A stretch of DNA of 64,000 nucleotides from Hymenobacter oligotrophus (GTDB lineage Bacteria > Bacteroidota > Bacteroidia > Cytophagales > Hymenobacteraceae), in contig NZ_CP032317.1 in the NCBI RefSeq assembly GCF_003574965.1, positions 3,658,001-3,722,000 of the forward strand, given 5' to 3'. Made by a program: the position numbers and the translations under genes. The notes below the pieces were generated by a model, which was not told where the DNA came from, made no database searches, and was given only the letters and a program-made list of their open reading frames with translations. How positions within the stretch are numbered: the first letter of the stretch is position 1; each line of letters opens with the position of its first letter. Of the stretch, positions 35,325-46,375 are shown piece by piece.

Positions 35325-35397
35325 CACAGCAGCCCCACCAACAAAAACGCAGCGCACCCGCTGGGTGCGCTGCGTTTTTGTTGGTGGGGCTGCTGTG
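35325..35397. terminator. Perfect 35-bp inverted repeat with 3-base loop
   Basis: Arms 35325-35359 and 35363-35397 are exact complements around the loop GCT. The right arm contains GCGTTTTTGTTGG. It begins directly after the stop codon of the ComA-like gene. Confidence 0.85.
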
Positions 35398-35417
35398 GCG
35401 CCTAGGTGCCCATTGGG

Positions 35418-35452
35418 TTTGCAGCGCAGGCAGCCCAAAACCGGTAGGTTTG
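35418..35452 (+). promoter_or_regulatory. Promoter abutting the GNAT start codon
   Basis: TTTG (35418-35421), 23 bases, then TAGGTTTG (35445-35452), an exact -7 match. The ATG begins at 35456, about where transcription should start, so the message may be leaderless. Confidence 0.5.
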
Positions 35453-35455
35453 TTT

Positions 35456-36007
35456 ATGCTTACCATTCAACTTTCGCCCGTGCCCGAGCTGCGCACCGCG
35501 CGCTTGCGCCTGCGCCGCTTGGTGCCTACCGATGCGCCCGCTTTGCTGCAACTGCGCTCCGACGAACGCGTGATGCGCTACTTCGACCGCGAACCGATGA
35601 CTACCGAACAGCAGGCTTTGGAGCTGATCGGAAGCACCGACGAGCTGATTGCCGCCAACAAAGGCGTAATGTGGGGCATTTGCATGCCCAACGGTGCCGA
35701 AATAGTAGGCACCATTGGCCCCTGGAATATATCGGCCGAGCACCACCGCGCCGAGCTGGGCTACCTGCTGCACCCCGATTTGTGGGGGCAGGGGCTCATG
35801 GGCGAAGCCCTAACGGAGGTATGCCGCTACGCCTTCGAGAACCTAGGGCTGCACAGCCTCGAGGCCAACGTAAATCCCGACAACGCGGCTTCGCGGCGGC
35901 TGCTCGAAAAGCACGGCTTTGTGCAGGAAGCCTACTTTCGCGAAAACTTCTACTACAACGGGCAGTTTCTCGACTCCGTTATTTACGCGCGCCTCGCCCC
36001 GCGTTAG
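35456..36007 (+). CDS. GNAT N-acetyltransferase, RimJ/RimL type
   Basis: A 183-residue acetyltransferase using acetyl-CoA. ATG 35456 (MLTIQLSPVPELRTARLRLR) follows the family pattern TxRLxLRxL. The acetyl-CoA pyrophosphate-binding region is HPDLWGQGLMGEALTEV (about 102-118) and the C-terminal part reads NPDNAASRRLLEKHGFVQEA. Such proteins acetylate ribosomal proteins, or small amines; the substrate is unknown. The promoter sits directly against the start codon. Confidence 0.87.
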   Translation: MLTIQLSPVPELRTARLRLRRLVPTDAPALLQLRSDERVMRYFDREPMTTEQQALELIGSTDELIAANKGVMWGICMPNGAEIVGTIGPWNISAEHHRAELGYLLHPDLWGQGLMGEALTEVCRYAFENLGLHSLEANVNPDNAASRRLLEKHGFVQEAYFRENFYYNGQFLDSVIYARLAPR

Positions 36008-36092
36008 GCGGCAGCGCCGTGCTTTTGCCACTTTGTGGCCCGGGGCGTGTAATTTGGCCAAGCCCTAGGTAAGCGTTCTGTTGTTTAGCCTC

Positions 36093-37019
36093 ATGCCCTA
36101 CACGTATTTCCGCGGGTACCGCCGCGCGCTGCAGTTGGCGGCGGTTTGCCTGCTGCTGGTTGCTTTTCGGGCTGACAACCCGCGCGACCCCGGCCGGGTG
36201 GTGCACCTCGCCGATTTTCAGTCGAAGCACGTGAAGCCCCGCCACGTGGATGTGTGGCTGCCCGACGGCTACCCGCAGCCCGGGCGCAAATACGCCGTGC
36301 TGTACATGCACGATGGCCAGAACCTGTACCACCCCGCCACGGCCTACGGCGGCACCGCCTGGGAAGTGGATAGCACGCTCGCGGCCCTAGGTGGGCAAGT
36401 GCGCAACACCATTGTGGTAGGCATCTGGAACACCGATTTGCGCTTTGCCGAGTACGCACCCGCCAAGCCCTACCAACTGCTGCCCGCGGCCCGCCGCGAG
36501 CAGCTGGCGCAGGAAAGGCCCGGGCAGCCGCTCTCCGATGCTTACTTGCGCTTTATCGTGGAGGAGCTGAAACCCTACATCGACGGGCAGTACCGCACCG
36601 ATAAGCGCCGCAACGCCACCTTCGTTGCTGGCTCGAGCATGGGCGGGCTGATTTCGTTGTACGCCGCCATGGAGTACCCCAGGGTGTTTGGGGGTGCCGC
36701 CTGCGTATCAACCCACTGGCCATTGAGCCTGAAAGACAACACGCCCGCTTTTACCAACGCCATGCTGCGCTACCTGGCTGCTAAACTGCCGACCGGCAAG
36801 CGCCGCCCGCGGTTGTATTTCGATTACGGTACCGCCACGCTCGATGCCCGCTACGAGGTGCACCAACTGCGCATCGACAGCCTGCTGCGCGCCAAAGGCT
36901 ACGATGCCCAACACTGGCAAACGCAAAAGTTTGCGGGCGCCGCGCACAACGAAGGATCCTGGAAAAAGCGCTTTGCCACGCCGGCGCTCTTCCTGCTTGG
37001 GGCCCAAGCCCAGCGGTAG
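36093..37019 (+). CDS. Exported esterase (putative esterase, EstD/Fes-like family)
   Basis: An alpha/beta hydrolase of 308 residues from ATG 36093, with a hydrophobic export signal after a short basic start (MPYTYFRGYRRALQLAAVCL). The esterase family block VWLPDGYPQPGRKYAVLYMH is clear. The nucleophile is in FVAGSSMGGLISLY (near residue 180) and the histidine probably in AGAAHNEGSW. These enzymes hydrolyse feruloyl, siderophore or general carboxyl esters; substrate unknown. It precedes a sugar dehydrogenase lipoprotein by about 65 bases and could be co-expressed. Confidence 0.82.
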   Translation: MPYTYFRGYRRALQLAAVCLLLVAFRADNPRDPGRVVHLADFQSKHVKPRHVDVWLPDGYPQPGRKYAVLYMHDGQNLYHPATAYGGTAWEVDSTLAALGGQVRNTIVVGIWNTDLRFAEYAPAKPYQLLPAARREQLAQERPGQPLSDAYLRFIVEELKPYIDGQYRTDKRRNATFVAGSSMGGLISLYAAMEYPRVFGGAACVSTHWPLSLKDNTPAFTNAMLRYLAAKLPTGKRRPRLYFDYGTATLDARYEVHQLRIDSLLRAKGYDAQHWQTQKFAGAAHNEGSWKKRFATPALFLLGAQAQR

Positions 37020-37083
37020 CACCATACGGGCAACCCTGCCCCCAAAAGGCAGTACTACTGGAGGTTCACCCACTGAGCCTACC

Positions 37084-38421
<1,338 letters not shown>

Positions 38422-38528
38422 GTTGCGCCGCGCGGCCTTAGGTAGCCGCCGCCCCAAGCAGGCCAGCAGCCGGGGCAGCGTGGCTTTGGCCGCCAGGCAT
38501 TTACTTTGCAGGATAACTTACGCTCTGT

Positions 38529-39179
38529 ATGGAAATACTCAAGGACTTCGTTGACATTGTCCTGCACCTCGATAAGCACCTGGCCGAGCTGATTCAGCAG
38601 TACGATGTCTGGACTTACGCCATTCTGTTCCTGATCATCTTCGTCGAAACCGGCGTGGTGGTGCTGCCCTTCCTGCCCGGCGACTCGCTGCTGTTTGCGG
38701 CCGGCTCGCTGGCGGCGCTGCCCAACAGCCCCCTCAACGTGGTGCTGCTCATGGTGTTGCTCATTGTAGCGGCCGTGCTCGGCGATGCGCTCAACTACCA
38801 CATCGGCGACTACATCGGGCCGCGCGTGTTCCGGCGCGATTTCCGCTTTCTAAAGCGCGAGCACCTATTGCGCACCCAGCAGTTCTACGAAAAGCACGGC
38901 GCCAAAACCATCATCATCGCCCGCTTTGTGCCCATCGTGCGCACGTTCGCGCCGTTTATTGCCGGCGTGGGCACCATGAGCTACGGCAAATTTTTGTCGT
39001 ACAACCTAGTAGGCGGCGTGGTGTGGGTAACCTCGCTCACCATGGCCGGCTATTTCCTGGGCCGCATCGAGTTCATCCAGAAAAACTTTGGCCTGTTCAC
39101 GCTGCTGATCATCGCCGTATCGGTACTTCCCGTGGTGGTGGAGTTTCTGAAACAGCGCTTTGCTTCGCCTGCTCGTTAA
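38529..39179 (+). CDS. DedA/VTT-family membrane protein
   Basis: A 216-residue polytopic inner-membrane protein. It has the VTT/SNARE-associated core: ETGVVVLPFLPGDSLLFAAG (residues 41-60), GDALNYHIGDYIGPRVFRRD, and the arginine-containing ARFVPIVRTFAPFIAGVGTM (about 136-155). Recent work shows DedA proteins recycle undecaprenyl phosphate or phosphatidyl lipids across the membrane, driven by proton-motive force. Which lipid is moved here is unknown. It ends in a strong terminator. Confidence 0.9.
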   Translation: MEILKDFVDIVLHLDKHLAELIQQYDVWTYAILFLIIFVETGVVVLPFLPGDSLLFAAGSLAALPNSPLNVVLLMVLLIVAAVLGDALNYHIGDYIGPRVFRRDFRFLKREHLLRTQQFYEKHGAKTIIIARFVPIVRTFAPFIAGVGTMSYGKFLSYNLVGGVVWVTSLTMAGYFLGRIEFIQKNFGLFTLLIIAVSVLPVVVEFLKQRFASPAR

Positions 39180-39200
39180 TATTTGCACATTCCGAAGCGC

Positions 39201-39240
39201 AAAACCGCCCCGGCTAACTTTGGCCGGGGCGGTTTTTTTT
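39201..39240 (+). terminator. Terminator of the DedA gene
   Basis: AAAACCGCCCCGGC (39201-39214) pairs with GCCGGGGCGGTTTT (39223-39236) and a long T run follows. Confidence 0.9.
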
Positions 39241-39268
39241 GTTTTTTCGGGGTAAAATCCGTTTTGGT

Positions 39269-40012
39269 ATGGCTCGTGAATTTGGCCTGATTGGCAAATC
39301 GTTGGTGCACTCGTTTTCGCCTACTTACTTCTCTCAAAAATTTGAGCACCTAGGCCTGCACGACTGCACCTACGAGGCCTTTGAGCTGGAGCACGTACGC
39401 GACCTACCCGGGTTGGTGGCCGGCCGGCCCAGTTTGCAGGGCCTTAACGTAACCATCCCGTACAAAGAGCAAATCCTGCCTTACCTCGATGCCCTCGATT
39501 CGTCAGCGGCACGCATTGGGGCCGTTAATGTTATTCAATTCGATGCCGAGCGGCGCCTCATCGGCCACAACACCGATTACGTAGGCTTTCGCGACTCGCT
39601 GCGGCGTTTTTACCCCTTGCGCGCCGAGCGGGCCGCGGCTCTGGTGCTGGGCACCGGCGGCGCGGCCAAAGCCGTGGAGGTAGCCCTGCGCGAGCTGGAC
39701 ATTCACTACCTGTTTGTCTCGCGCGACCGGTTGGCCCTGGGCCTTACCTACGCCGAGCTTACGCCCGAACTCCTGGCTGCGCACACGCTCATCATAAACA
39801 CAACACCCCTGGGCACTTACCCCCGCGTGGAGGAGTGCCCGGCCATCCCTTACGAGGCCCTGACGCCCCAGCATTACCTCTTCGATTTGGTGTACAACCC
39901 CTCCGAAACCGAGTTTATGCGCCGCGGCCGGGCGCAGGGCGCACAGGCGCAAAACGGCTTCGAGATGCTGTGCCTGCAAGCCGAGGCCGCCTGGAAAATC
40001 TGGAACCGCTAA
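39269..40012 (+). CDS. aroE: Shikimate dehydrogenase
   Basis: Reduces 3-dehydroshikimate to shikimate with NADPH in aromatic amino acid synthesis; 247 residues. ATG 39269 (MAREFGLIGKSLVHSFSPTY) fits the family start. Shikimate-binding and catalytic residues are in GLIGKSLVHSFSP, NVTIPYKEQI (catalytic Lys), IGAVNVI and GHNTDYVGF (Asp). The NADP loop is LGTGGAAKAVEVAL. The protein is slightly short for AroE, which is usual in Bacteroidota. One CCTAGG copy codes for Leu-Gly near residue 28. Confidence 0.95.
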   Translation: MAREFGLIGKSLVHSFSPTYFSQKFEHLGLHDCTYEAFELEHVRDLPGLVAGRPSLQGLNVTIPYKEQILPYLDALDSSAARIGAVNVIQFDAERRLIGHNTDYVGFRDSLRRFYPLRAERAAALVLGTGGAAKAVEVALRELDIHYLFVSRDRLALGLTYAELTPELLAAHTLIINTTPLGTYPRVEECPAIPYEALTPQHYLFDLVYNPSETEFMRRGRAQGAQAQNGFEMLCLQAEAAWKIWNR

Positions 40013-40048
40013 CGCCCTAGGTAGCCGCCGTGCCGCACCCCAAAACAC

Positions 40049-40084
40049 CAACGGGCCGGCTCTCCTGCGAGAGTCGGCCCGTTG
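40049..40084. terminator. Hairpin between aroE and the TonB receptor
   Basis: CAACGGGCCGGCTCTC (40049-40064) pairs with GAGAGTCGGCCCGTTG (40069-40084), one mismatch, four-base loop. It serves two convergent genes. T runs are weak. Confidence 0.65.
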
Positions 40085-40141
40085 CTATTGGCCTGTCGGT
40101 TGTCACTTCGGGGGCAGCGGGGCCGCCCGTGTGCAGGCCAA

Positions 40142-42769
40142 TTAGTTGCCGCCCTGGCCGCCGCCGTCGCCGGCTTTCTGGTCGTCGTTGCGGATGCTGC
40201 GTTTCGGGCGTTGCGGCTTGTTCTCGAGCTTGCCAAAGCGGTAGCTAAAGGCCAGGCGCACGCCGCGGTTGTACACCTTGGTGGTGTTGGTTTGCTCGGA
40301 AAAGGCCGTGCGGAAATCGTTGGTGAGGCGCACGTACTTGGTGAAGGGGTTATCGGCGTTCAGCGTCAGGTCGCCTTTGTCTTTCAGGAAGTTCTTGCGC
40401 AGGCCAAACGAGTACATCTGCCACGGCGACGACTTGCCTTGCAGCTGAATGCGCGGCGAGTTGAGCATGCCGAAGAACTGCAGGCTGTAGCCCTTGTCAA
40501 ATTTGTAGCCCGAGTTGATGTTGGTGGAATACACCAGGCCGCGGTTCGAGGTGTTCAGCGCGCCGCTTTTCAAGTACACGTAGTATACGCTCACGTTGCC
40601 GCTGATGTCCCACTTGGGCAGGGGTTTCACCGAGCCAAACAGGTTTAGGCCAAAGGTTTGGTTGCGGGCAATGTTGCCGTAGGTGGTCTCGACGATGCTA
40701 ATTTCGCGGCCCTGCGGGTCGGTGCCCGTGGTGGTTTCGCGCTTGGCCTCGATGGCGTTGTTGGTGATGCGCGAGTACGCCGTAATGTTGATGACCGAAC
40801 CCTTCACGAAGGTGTTCCAGTTCGCCTCGTAGTTGTCCGAGAATTCGGCGTCGAGCTTGGGGTTGCCAAACTGCACGTTGTACGGGTCGATCTGGTTGCG
40901 GTAGGGGTTCAGGAAGAAAATGCTGGGGCGCTGAATACGGCGCGAGTAGCTAAGGCGCACCGTGGAGCCTTGCTGCTTGAGGTTGCGCGTGAGCGACACG
41001 TTGGGCAGCAGGTTGGTGTAATCGGTGCTGAAGCGGTCGGCCTCGCCCTGAAAGTTGCCGCCCAACTCGGTGCGCTCCAGGCGGCCCCCGAGGCGCACGT
41101 TGTATTTTTTACCTAGGGCCGTGCCGTAGGTGGCGTACATGGCCTGCACGTCCTGGTTGTAGTCGTACACGTTGGTGCGCGGGGCGTCTTCTACCAGCGG
41201 GCCGCTACCGAAGGCGTTGCTGAGGCGGAAGTCGCTGCGCACGTTGCGCATGATGGTTTTGCCGCCGATTTCCACCGTTTGCTTGTCCGACAGCGGGTGC
41301 ACGTAGTCGGTTTGGATGGTGGTTTCGAGGTTGCGCGCAATGTTGGGGCTTTCCTCGCGGTAGTACGCGTCGGCGTCGGAGCCACCTAGGGCAAACTCAT
41401 CAAGGGTGTAGAAGCGGCGGTTGCGGTTGCGCGAGTGTTGGGCCAGCACCGTCCACTCGCGGCGGCTTTGCTGGCCGAAGCTGCGCGTGTACGAGCCCGT
41501 AAGGTCGTAGCTCTGCGTGCGAAACTGCTGCGCCAGGTCGCGCTCGAAGTTGTTGCGCGCGCTCAGCGGCTCGCCTTCGGCCACGCGGTATTGGCTCAGC
41601 ACGTCCACATCGAAGCGGTTGCGGAACATGTTGCCGTTCCAGGTAACGTTGAAGGCATGGTTCGGAGCGGGCTCCCAATCGAGGCCCACGCGGCCGTTGC
41701 CGCCGCCGCCGCCGCCAAAGCCGTTGTTGCGCTGCGTCAGGTAGCCTTCGGTGATGATGCGCTTCTCGATGCCGTTGGCGTCGCGCTCCACCGCTACCAC
41801 AGCACGGTCCACGCGGTCGACGCCCTGCACGCCCGGCGCGTAAAAGCCAAAGCCGTTGAGCGCAGCCGTAAGGCCTACCTTGCCGCGGCGCGCGTTCAGG
41901 CCTAGGTTGGCGTTGGAGTTGCGCGTGCCAGCAGCCAAGCCCACGTTGCCGTTCACGCCCTGCAGGTTGTTCTCCTTCAGCACAATGTTGATGATGCCCG
42001 CCGTGCCTTCCGAGTCGTACTTGGCCGAGGGGTTGGTAATCACCTCCACGTTCTTGATCTGGTCGGCGGGCAGTTGCTTGAGGGCCTGGGCCACGTCGCC
42101 GGCCACCACGGCCGAGGGCTTGCCGTTGATGAGCACGCGCACGTTGCCCGAGCCGCGCAACTGCAGGTTGCCGTCGGGGTCAACGCTCACCATCGGGGCC
42201 TTGCGCAGCACGTCGGCGGCGGTGCCGCCGCGGTTGGTAGCATCTTGCGTGGCGTTGTACACCAAGCGGTCGGGCTTGCTTTCCACCACGGGCCGCTCGC
42301 CGGTTACCGTTACTTCGTTTAGCTGCTTTGCCTGCGACTGCAGCGCAATGTTGCCTAGGTCGAGGCTCATTTTGCCCTCGGCCAGCGTAACGGGCTGCAC
42401 CAAGCTGCCGTAGCCAATAAAGCTTACCGACAAGCGGTACGAGCCTTCGGCCAAGCCTTTGATGCTGAAATTGCCTTTGTCGTCGGCCACGGCGCCGTCG
42501 AGCGGCTGCTCGCCTTGCGCAGGCAGCAGGGCCACGGTAGCAAACTCCACCGGTTGCTTGGTTGCTGCGTCTACCACCTTGCCGCTAATGCGGCCGTTGC
42601 CGCGCGGGGCCGGCGCTGCCAGCAGCGGCGATTTGGCGCTGGCGCCGCCCGGAGCCCCTGTGGGCGCACCCGCCGGCGGGCCAGCAGGCCGAGTAGCCGG
42701 GTTTTGGGCAAGGGCATTGCCGGCAAGCAGGCCCGACGAAGCGAGCAAAAGCAGTACGGCGTTTTTCAT
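40142..42769 (-). CDS. TonB-dependent outer-membrane receptor, PF14905-like barrel
   Basis: An 875-residue outer-membrane protein. A signal peptide (MKNAVLLLLASSGLLAGNAL) is followed by a Pro/Gly/Ala-rich stretch, a carboxypeptidase-regulatory-like domain (GRISGKVVDAATKQPVEFAT, about 57-145), a plug (DVLRKAPMVSVDPDGNLQLR...VLINGKPSAV, and NVEVITNPSAKYDSEGTAGI) and a long barrel of the Outer_membrane_beta-barrel family. It ends in a Gly-rich tail (DGGGQGGN). Substrate unknown; such receptors often lack a strict TonB box. A good promoter and a pair of 29-base direct repeats lie upstream. Confidence 0.88.
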   Translation of the reverse strand: MKNAVLLLLASSGLLAGNALAQNPATRPAGPPAGAPTGAPGGASAKSPLLAAPAPRGNGRISGKVVDAATKQPVEFATVALLPAQGEQPLDGAVADDKGNFSIKGLAEGSYRLSVSFIGYGSLVQPVTLAEGKMSLDLGNIALQSQAKQLNEVTVTGERPVVESKPDRLVYNATQDATNRGGTAADVLRKAPMVSVDPDGNLQLRGSGNVRVLINGKPSAVVAGDVAQALKQLPADQIKNVEVITNPSAKYDSEGTAGIINIVLKENNLQGVNGNVGLAAGTRNSNANLGLNARRGKVGLTAALNGFGFYAPGVQGVDRVDRAVVAVERDANGIEKRIITEGYLTQRNNGFGGGGGGNGRVGLDWEPAPNHAFNVTWNGNMFRNRFDVDVLSQYRVAEGEPLSARNNFERDLAQQFRTQSYDLTGSYTRSFGQQSRREWTVLAQHSRNRNRRFYTLDEFALGGSDADAYYREESPNIARNLETTIQTDYVHPLSDKQTVEIGGKTIMRNVRSDFRLSNAFGSGPLVEDAPRTNVYDYNQDVQAMYATYGTALGKKYNVRLGGRLERTELGGNFQGEADRFSTDYTNLLPNVSLTRNLKQQGSTVRLSYSRRIQRPSIFFLNPYRNQIDPYNVQFGNPKLDAEFSDNYEANWNTFVKGSVINITAYSRITNNAIEAKRETTTGTDPQGREISIVETTYGNIARNQTFGLNLFGSVKPLPKWDISGNVSVYYVYLKSGALNTSNRGLVYSTNINSGYKFDKGYSLQFFGMLNSPRIQLQGKSSPWQMYSFGLRKNFLKDKGDLTLNADNPFTKYVRLTNDFRTAFSEQTNTTKVYNRGVRLAFSYRFGKLENKPQRPKRSIRNDDQKAGDGGGQGGN

Positions 42770-42888
42770 ATTGTTGTAGTACAGTAGCGGCTGGAGAGAG
42801 AAGAGGGGAGGTAGCTACAAGGCATAGCAGTAGCCGGCCAAGCATTAGCGAGGCAATTGGGGAGGAGGGGTGCCCGCGCAGTTAGCAG

Positions 42889-42982
42889 GCGTAATCAGGC
42901 ATGAGTGCAGTTTGCGGGATATCTACGTAGTACTCGCGCTGCTGCAACTGCTTGCGTAATCAGGCATGAGTGCAGTTTGCGG
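42889..42982. repeat. Two 29-base direct repeats in the receptor leader
   Basis: The same 29 bases, beginning GCGTAATCAGGCATGAGTGC, occur at 42889-42917 and 42954-42982, 65 bases apart. Both lie in the predicted transcribed leader of the receptor; one touches the -7 element. Confidence 0.85.
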
Positions 42983-42985
42983 AGG

Positions 42986-43016
42986 CAAAAGTACAGGTAT
43001 GTACTTTGTTAAGCAA
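42986..43016 (-). promoter_or_regulatory. Receptor promoter (TTG-N20-TACTTTTG)
   Basis: On the minus strand, TTG (complement of 43014-43016), 20 bases, TACTTTTG (complement of 42986-42993). Exact match to the Bacteroidota pattern. The predicted leader is about 210 bases. Confidence 0.65.
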
Positions 43017-43174
43017 GGTAGCTTGTAATGTTTATTTCAATAACTGCTCGCAGAAGTCCAACGGCTGTTATTGCTGATCAATCACCTAAGGATGCGGTAC
43101 TGGCTTTAGCTCAACTGCCCAAGGATCGGGGCTGTATAGGAAAGGCTGCATCTATTCTGAAATTTTTACCAATG
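43017..43174. other. AT-richer gap, possible decayed sequence
   Basis: The spacer downstream of the ABC permease is visibly richer in A and T than its surroundings (for example 43021-43060). A short frame (43028 on) shows no recognisable motif beyond its overlap with the permease gene. No terminator hairpin is evident. Confidence 0.35.
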
Positions 43175-43998
43175 CTATTTCACACGCTCGTGCCGGAAGC
43201 CCATGGCCACGTAACCCACCAGCAGGGTACCGGCAAAGCAGGCCAACGAGGTTAGCTCGTTGAGGGGCAGTTTTGAGGCGACTGTAAGCTCTGCCCGTCC
43301 CGGTACAAAATTGCCGAGCGACAGCAGCGGCGAGGCGTAGGGCACCCACGCGATGTGCTCCCACCGGAGTAGCGCTAGGGCCGCTACCACGCACCCCATA
43401 CCAATGGCCACCGGGGCTACAAACGAGCGCCACCACTGCGCCGCCAGGTATTGCAGCGCCAGAATACCTAGGGTAGCCAAGTACGTGTGGGAGAGTTGCA
43501 GAGCCACGGCTTGCACGGGCGCAGCATGGTCGAGAAAGTGCAGCTCGGGCCGCAGCACGCCCAACAAATACCCCGACAGTACCAGCAGCACCGCGTAGAG
43601 CACTTGCGCCAGCAAGTTGAGGCCCAGCAGCAGCAGCAACTTGCTGCTAAACAGCGCCAAACGGCTGGCCGGCTGCGCGTACAAGTGCTTCCAGGCGTTG
43701 GCTTTGTTTTCGATGTGCAGCACCAGGCTGGTGAGCAGCACCACAAACAGCGGCAGCAGCAAGCCCGTGGCCGTTTGCCAGTTCTGCATCACGTACGAGG
43801 CCCACGGCGCCTGGCCCGGCTTCAGGATTTGATGCCCCTTGAAGTAGTAGATGCAGAACGACAGCAGCACCGGCAGCGCCCCGCTACCTAGGGCCAGCCA
43901 CAAGGCAGCCGTGCGGCGCAGCTTAAGCGCATCGGCCGAGAGGCTGCGGGCTAGCTGTTGGGCAAACGAGGGTGAGGCAACGGAAGGTAGGGCAAGGC

Positions 43999-44002
<4 letters not shown>
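43175..44002 (-). CDS. ABC-2 type exporter permease
   Basis: A 275-residue integral membrane protein. ATG 44002 (MSLALPSVASPSFAQQLARS) overlaps the ATPase stop as ATGA. Six hydrophobic segments are visible, including ALWLALGSGALPVLLSFCIY, LLLPLFVVLLTSLVL and LLVGYVAMGF. The pattern LSADALKLRRTAALWLALG, then a segment with HIENKANAWKHLYAQP, is typical of the BcrB/LanE-like permease group of antibiotic or bacteriocin resistance transporters. Substrate unknown. The pair is divergent from a LytS/LytTR two-component pair. Confidence 0.82.
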
Positions 44003-44928
<926 letters not shown>

Positions 44929-45183
44929 GGCAACAGTGGTTGAGCGAAGAACTGACCCAAACCTAGGCGGCCGATTTTGCGCTTGCTGGCTTTTTCGACC
45001 AAGCCCTGTATTGCCAGCCGAAACGCCTGATTTCGACCCTCCAACCGCTGCGCCTGGCTCCACAACCAGGTTCCGCTTCCCACGGGCAGTGTTGGTGGCC
45101 GGCCCTAGGTGGTTGAGGGTGGCAAATGCCCCGTTGGTTGAAAACACCTAGGCGCAATCGGGTGGCCGCGCTATCTTCCGAGC

Positions 45184-46341
45184 GTGGAATACTCTGCTAC
45201 TTCGGCCTCATTACCGGCATCGGCTACTACGCAGCCCTCCTCCGGGCGCCGCCTGCGCTATTTTGCCAAGCTACAGTGGTGGCCCAACGCGCCCGGCCTA
45301 GCCAGCGTGCCGGCCTGGGTGCACGTGTTGTGGGTGGTGCTGCTGGTGATATCGGACGTATTGCACAGCTACTCATCCCTCAACGGCAAAAACCCGCCCA
45401 GCACCGAGATGATGGTACTGCGGGCGCTACTCTACGATACCATCGCCTCGCTTATCTTTTACCTCAACTGGGTGGTGCTTATACCACGCACCTTGGCCCG
45501 GAACCGCCTCGGGGCTTACGTGCTGGGAGTGCTAGGTTTGCTGTTGCTGTATGCGCCGCTGCGCCTAGGTGCTTCGTGGCTGGTCAACAGCGCAGCCTTA
45601 ACCACCGAACTACAGAAGTATTGGCTACCTGTGCTATTTCAGTTCATCGTGTTTGGGCTGATGATCATCTTCATCAGCTCGGGACTGAAGGTAACGGGCG
45701 ACTACCTGCTGGCTCAGCGCAACCGCCGCGAGCTGGAGCGCCAGCAACTGCTCACCGAGCTGTCGTTGCTGAAAATGCAGGTAAACCCGCACTTCTTGTT
45801 CAACACGCTCAACAACATCTACTCGCTGGCCAGCCAGAAGTCGGACCGGGCGCCCGAGGCCGTGTTGCGCCTGTCCGAAATCATGCGCTACATGCTCTAC
45901 GAAAGCGCTGCTGATGCTGTGCCGTTGAGCAAAGAGCTTAACCACCTCCGCAGCTTCTTGGATTTGCAGCGCCTGCGCCTGCCCGCCAACGGCGCCGATG
46001 CCATCGTGTTCAGCACCGCCGGGCTCAGCCCCGATGCAGCCTACCCCATTGCGCCCATGCTGCTGCAGCCCCTGGTGGAAAATGCTTTTAAGCACGGCGA
46101 CCTCACGGCGCGGCCAGCAGTAGTAATTGAGTTGGTGCTCGATGCGCAGGGTGTACTGCACTTTGCCGTGCAAAACGCCACCGCACCCGCTCCAGCCAGC
46201 CAAGGCCTTGAGCAGCCGGGCGGGGTAGGGCTCGTAAACCTGCGCCGCCGCCTCGAGCTGCTCTACCCCGAGCGGCACCACCTGCACATCAGTGAGCAAC
46301 CCGGGCAACACCGCGTGGAGCTAACCTTGTTGCCGGCCTAG
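45184..46341 (+). CDS. LytS-family sensor histidine kinase
   Basis: A 385-residue sensor kinase. The start is GTG 45184; no ATG precedes the first membrane helix. Four membrane segments (about residues 45-60, 80-100, 110-130 and 148-170) are followed by a His_kinase domain with LLKMQVNPHFLFNTLNNIYS (phospho-acceptor His), then an ATPase with LLQPLVENAFKHG (N box) and GVGLVNLRRRLELLY (G box). The signal is unknown. Its TAG stop lies inside a CCTAGG copy (46337). The response regulator follows 34 bases later. Confidence 0.92.
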   Translation: MEYSATSASLPASATTQPSSGRRLRYFAKLQWWPNAPGLASVPAWVHVLWVVLLVISDVLHSYSSLNGKNPPSTEMMVLRALLYDTIASLIFYLNWVVLIPRTLARNRLGAYVLGVLGLLLLYAPLRLGASWLVNSAALTTELQKYWLPVLFQFIVFGLMIIFISSGLKVTGDYLLAQRNRRELERQQLLTELSLLKMQVNPHFLFNTLNNIYSLASQKSDRAPEAVLRLSEIMRYMLYESAADAVPLSKELNHLRSFLDLQRLRLPANGADAIVFSTAGLSPDAAYPIAPMLLQPLVENAFKHGDLTARPAVVIELVLDAQGVLHFAVQNATAPAPASQGLEQPGGVGLVNLRRRLELLYPERHHLHISEQPGQHRVELTLLPA

Positions 46342-46375
46342 GTGCCTACACTTACCTACCAATATCTTAGTGCCT

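Noticed and set aside
43028-43255. Open frame of 75 codons on the plus strand
   Set aside because: Its second half is the antisense of the permease gene and the first half has no recognisable motif.
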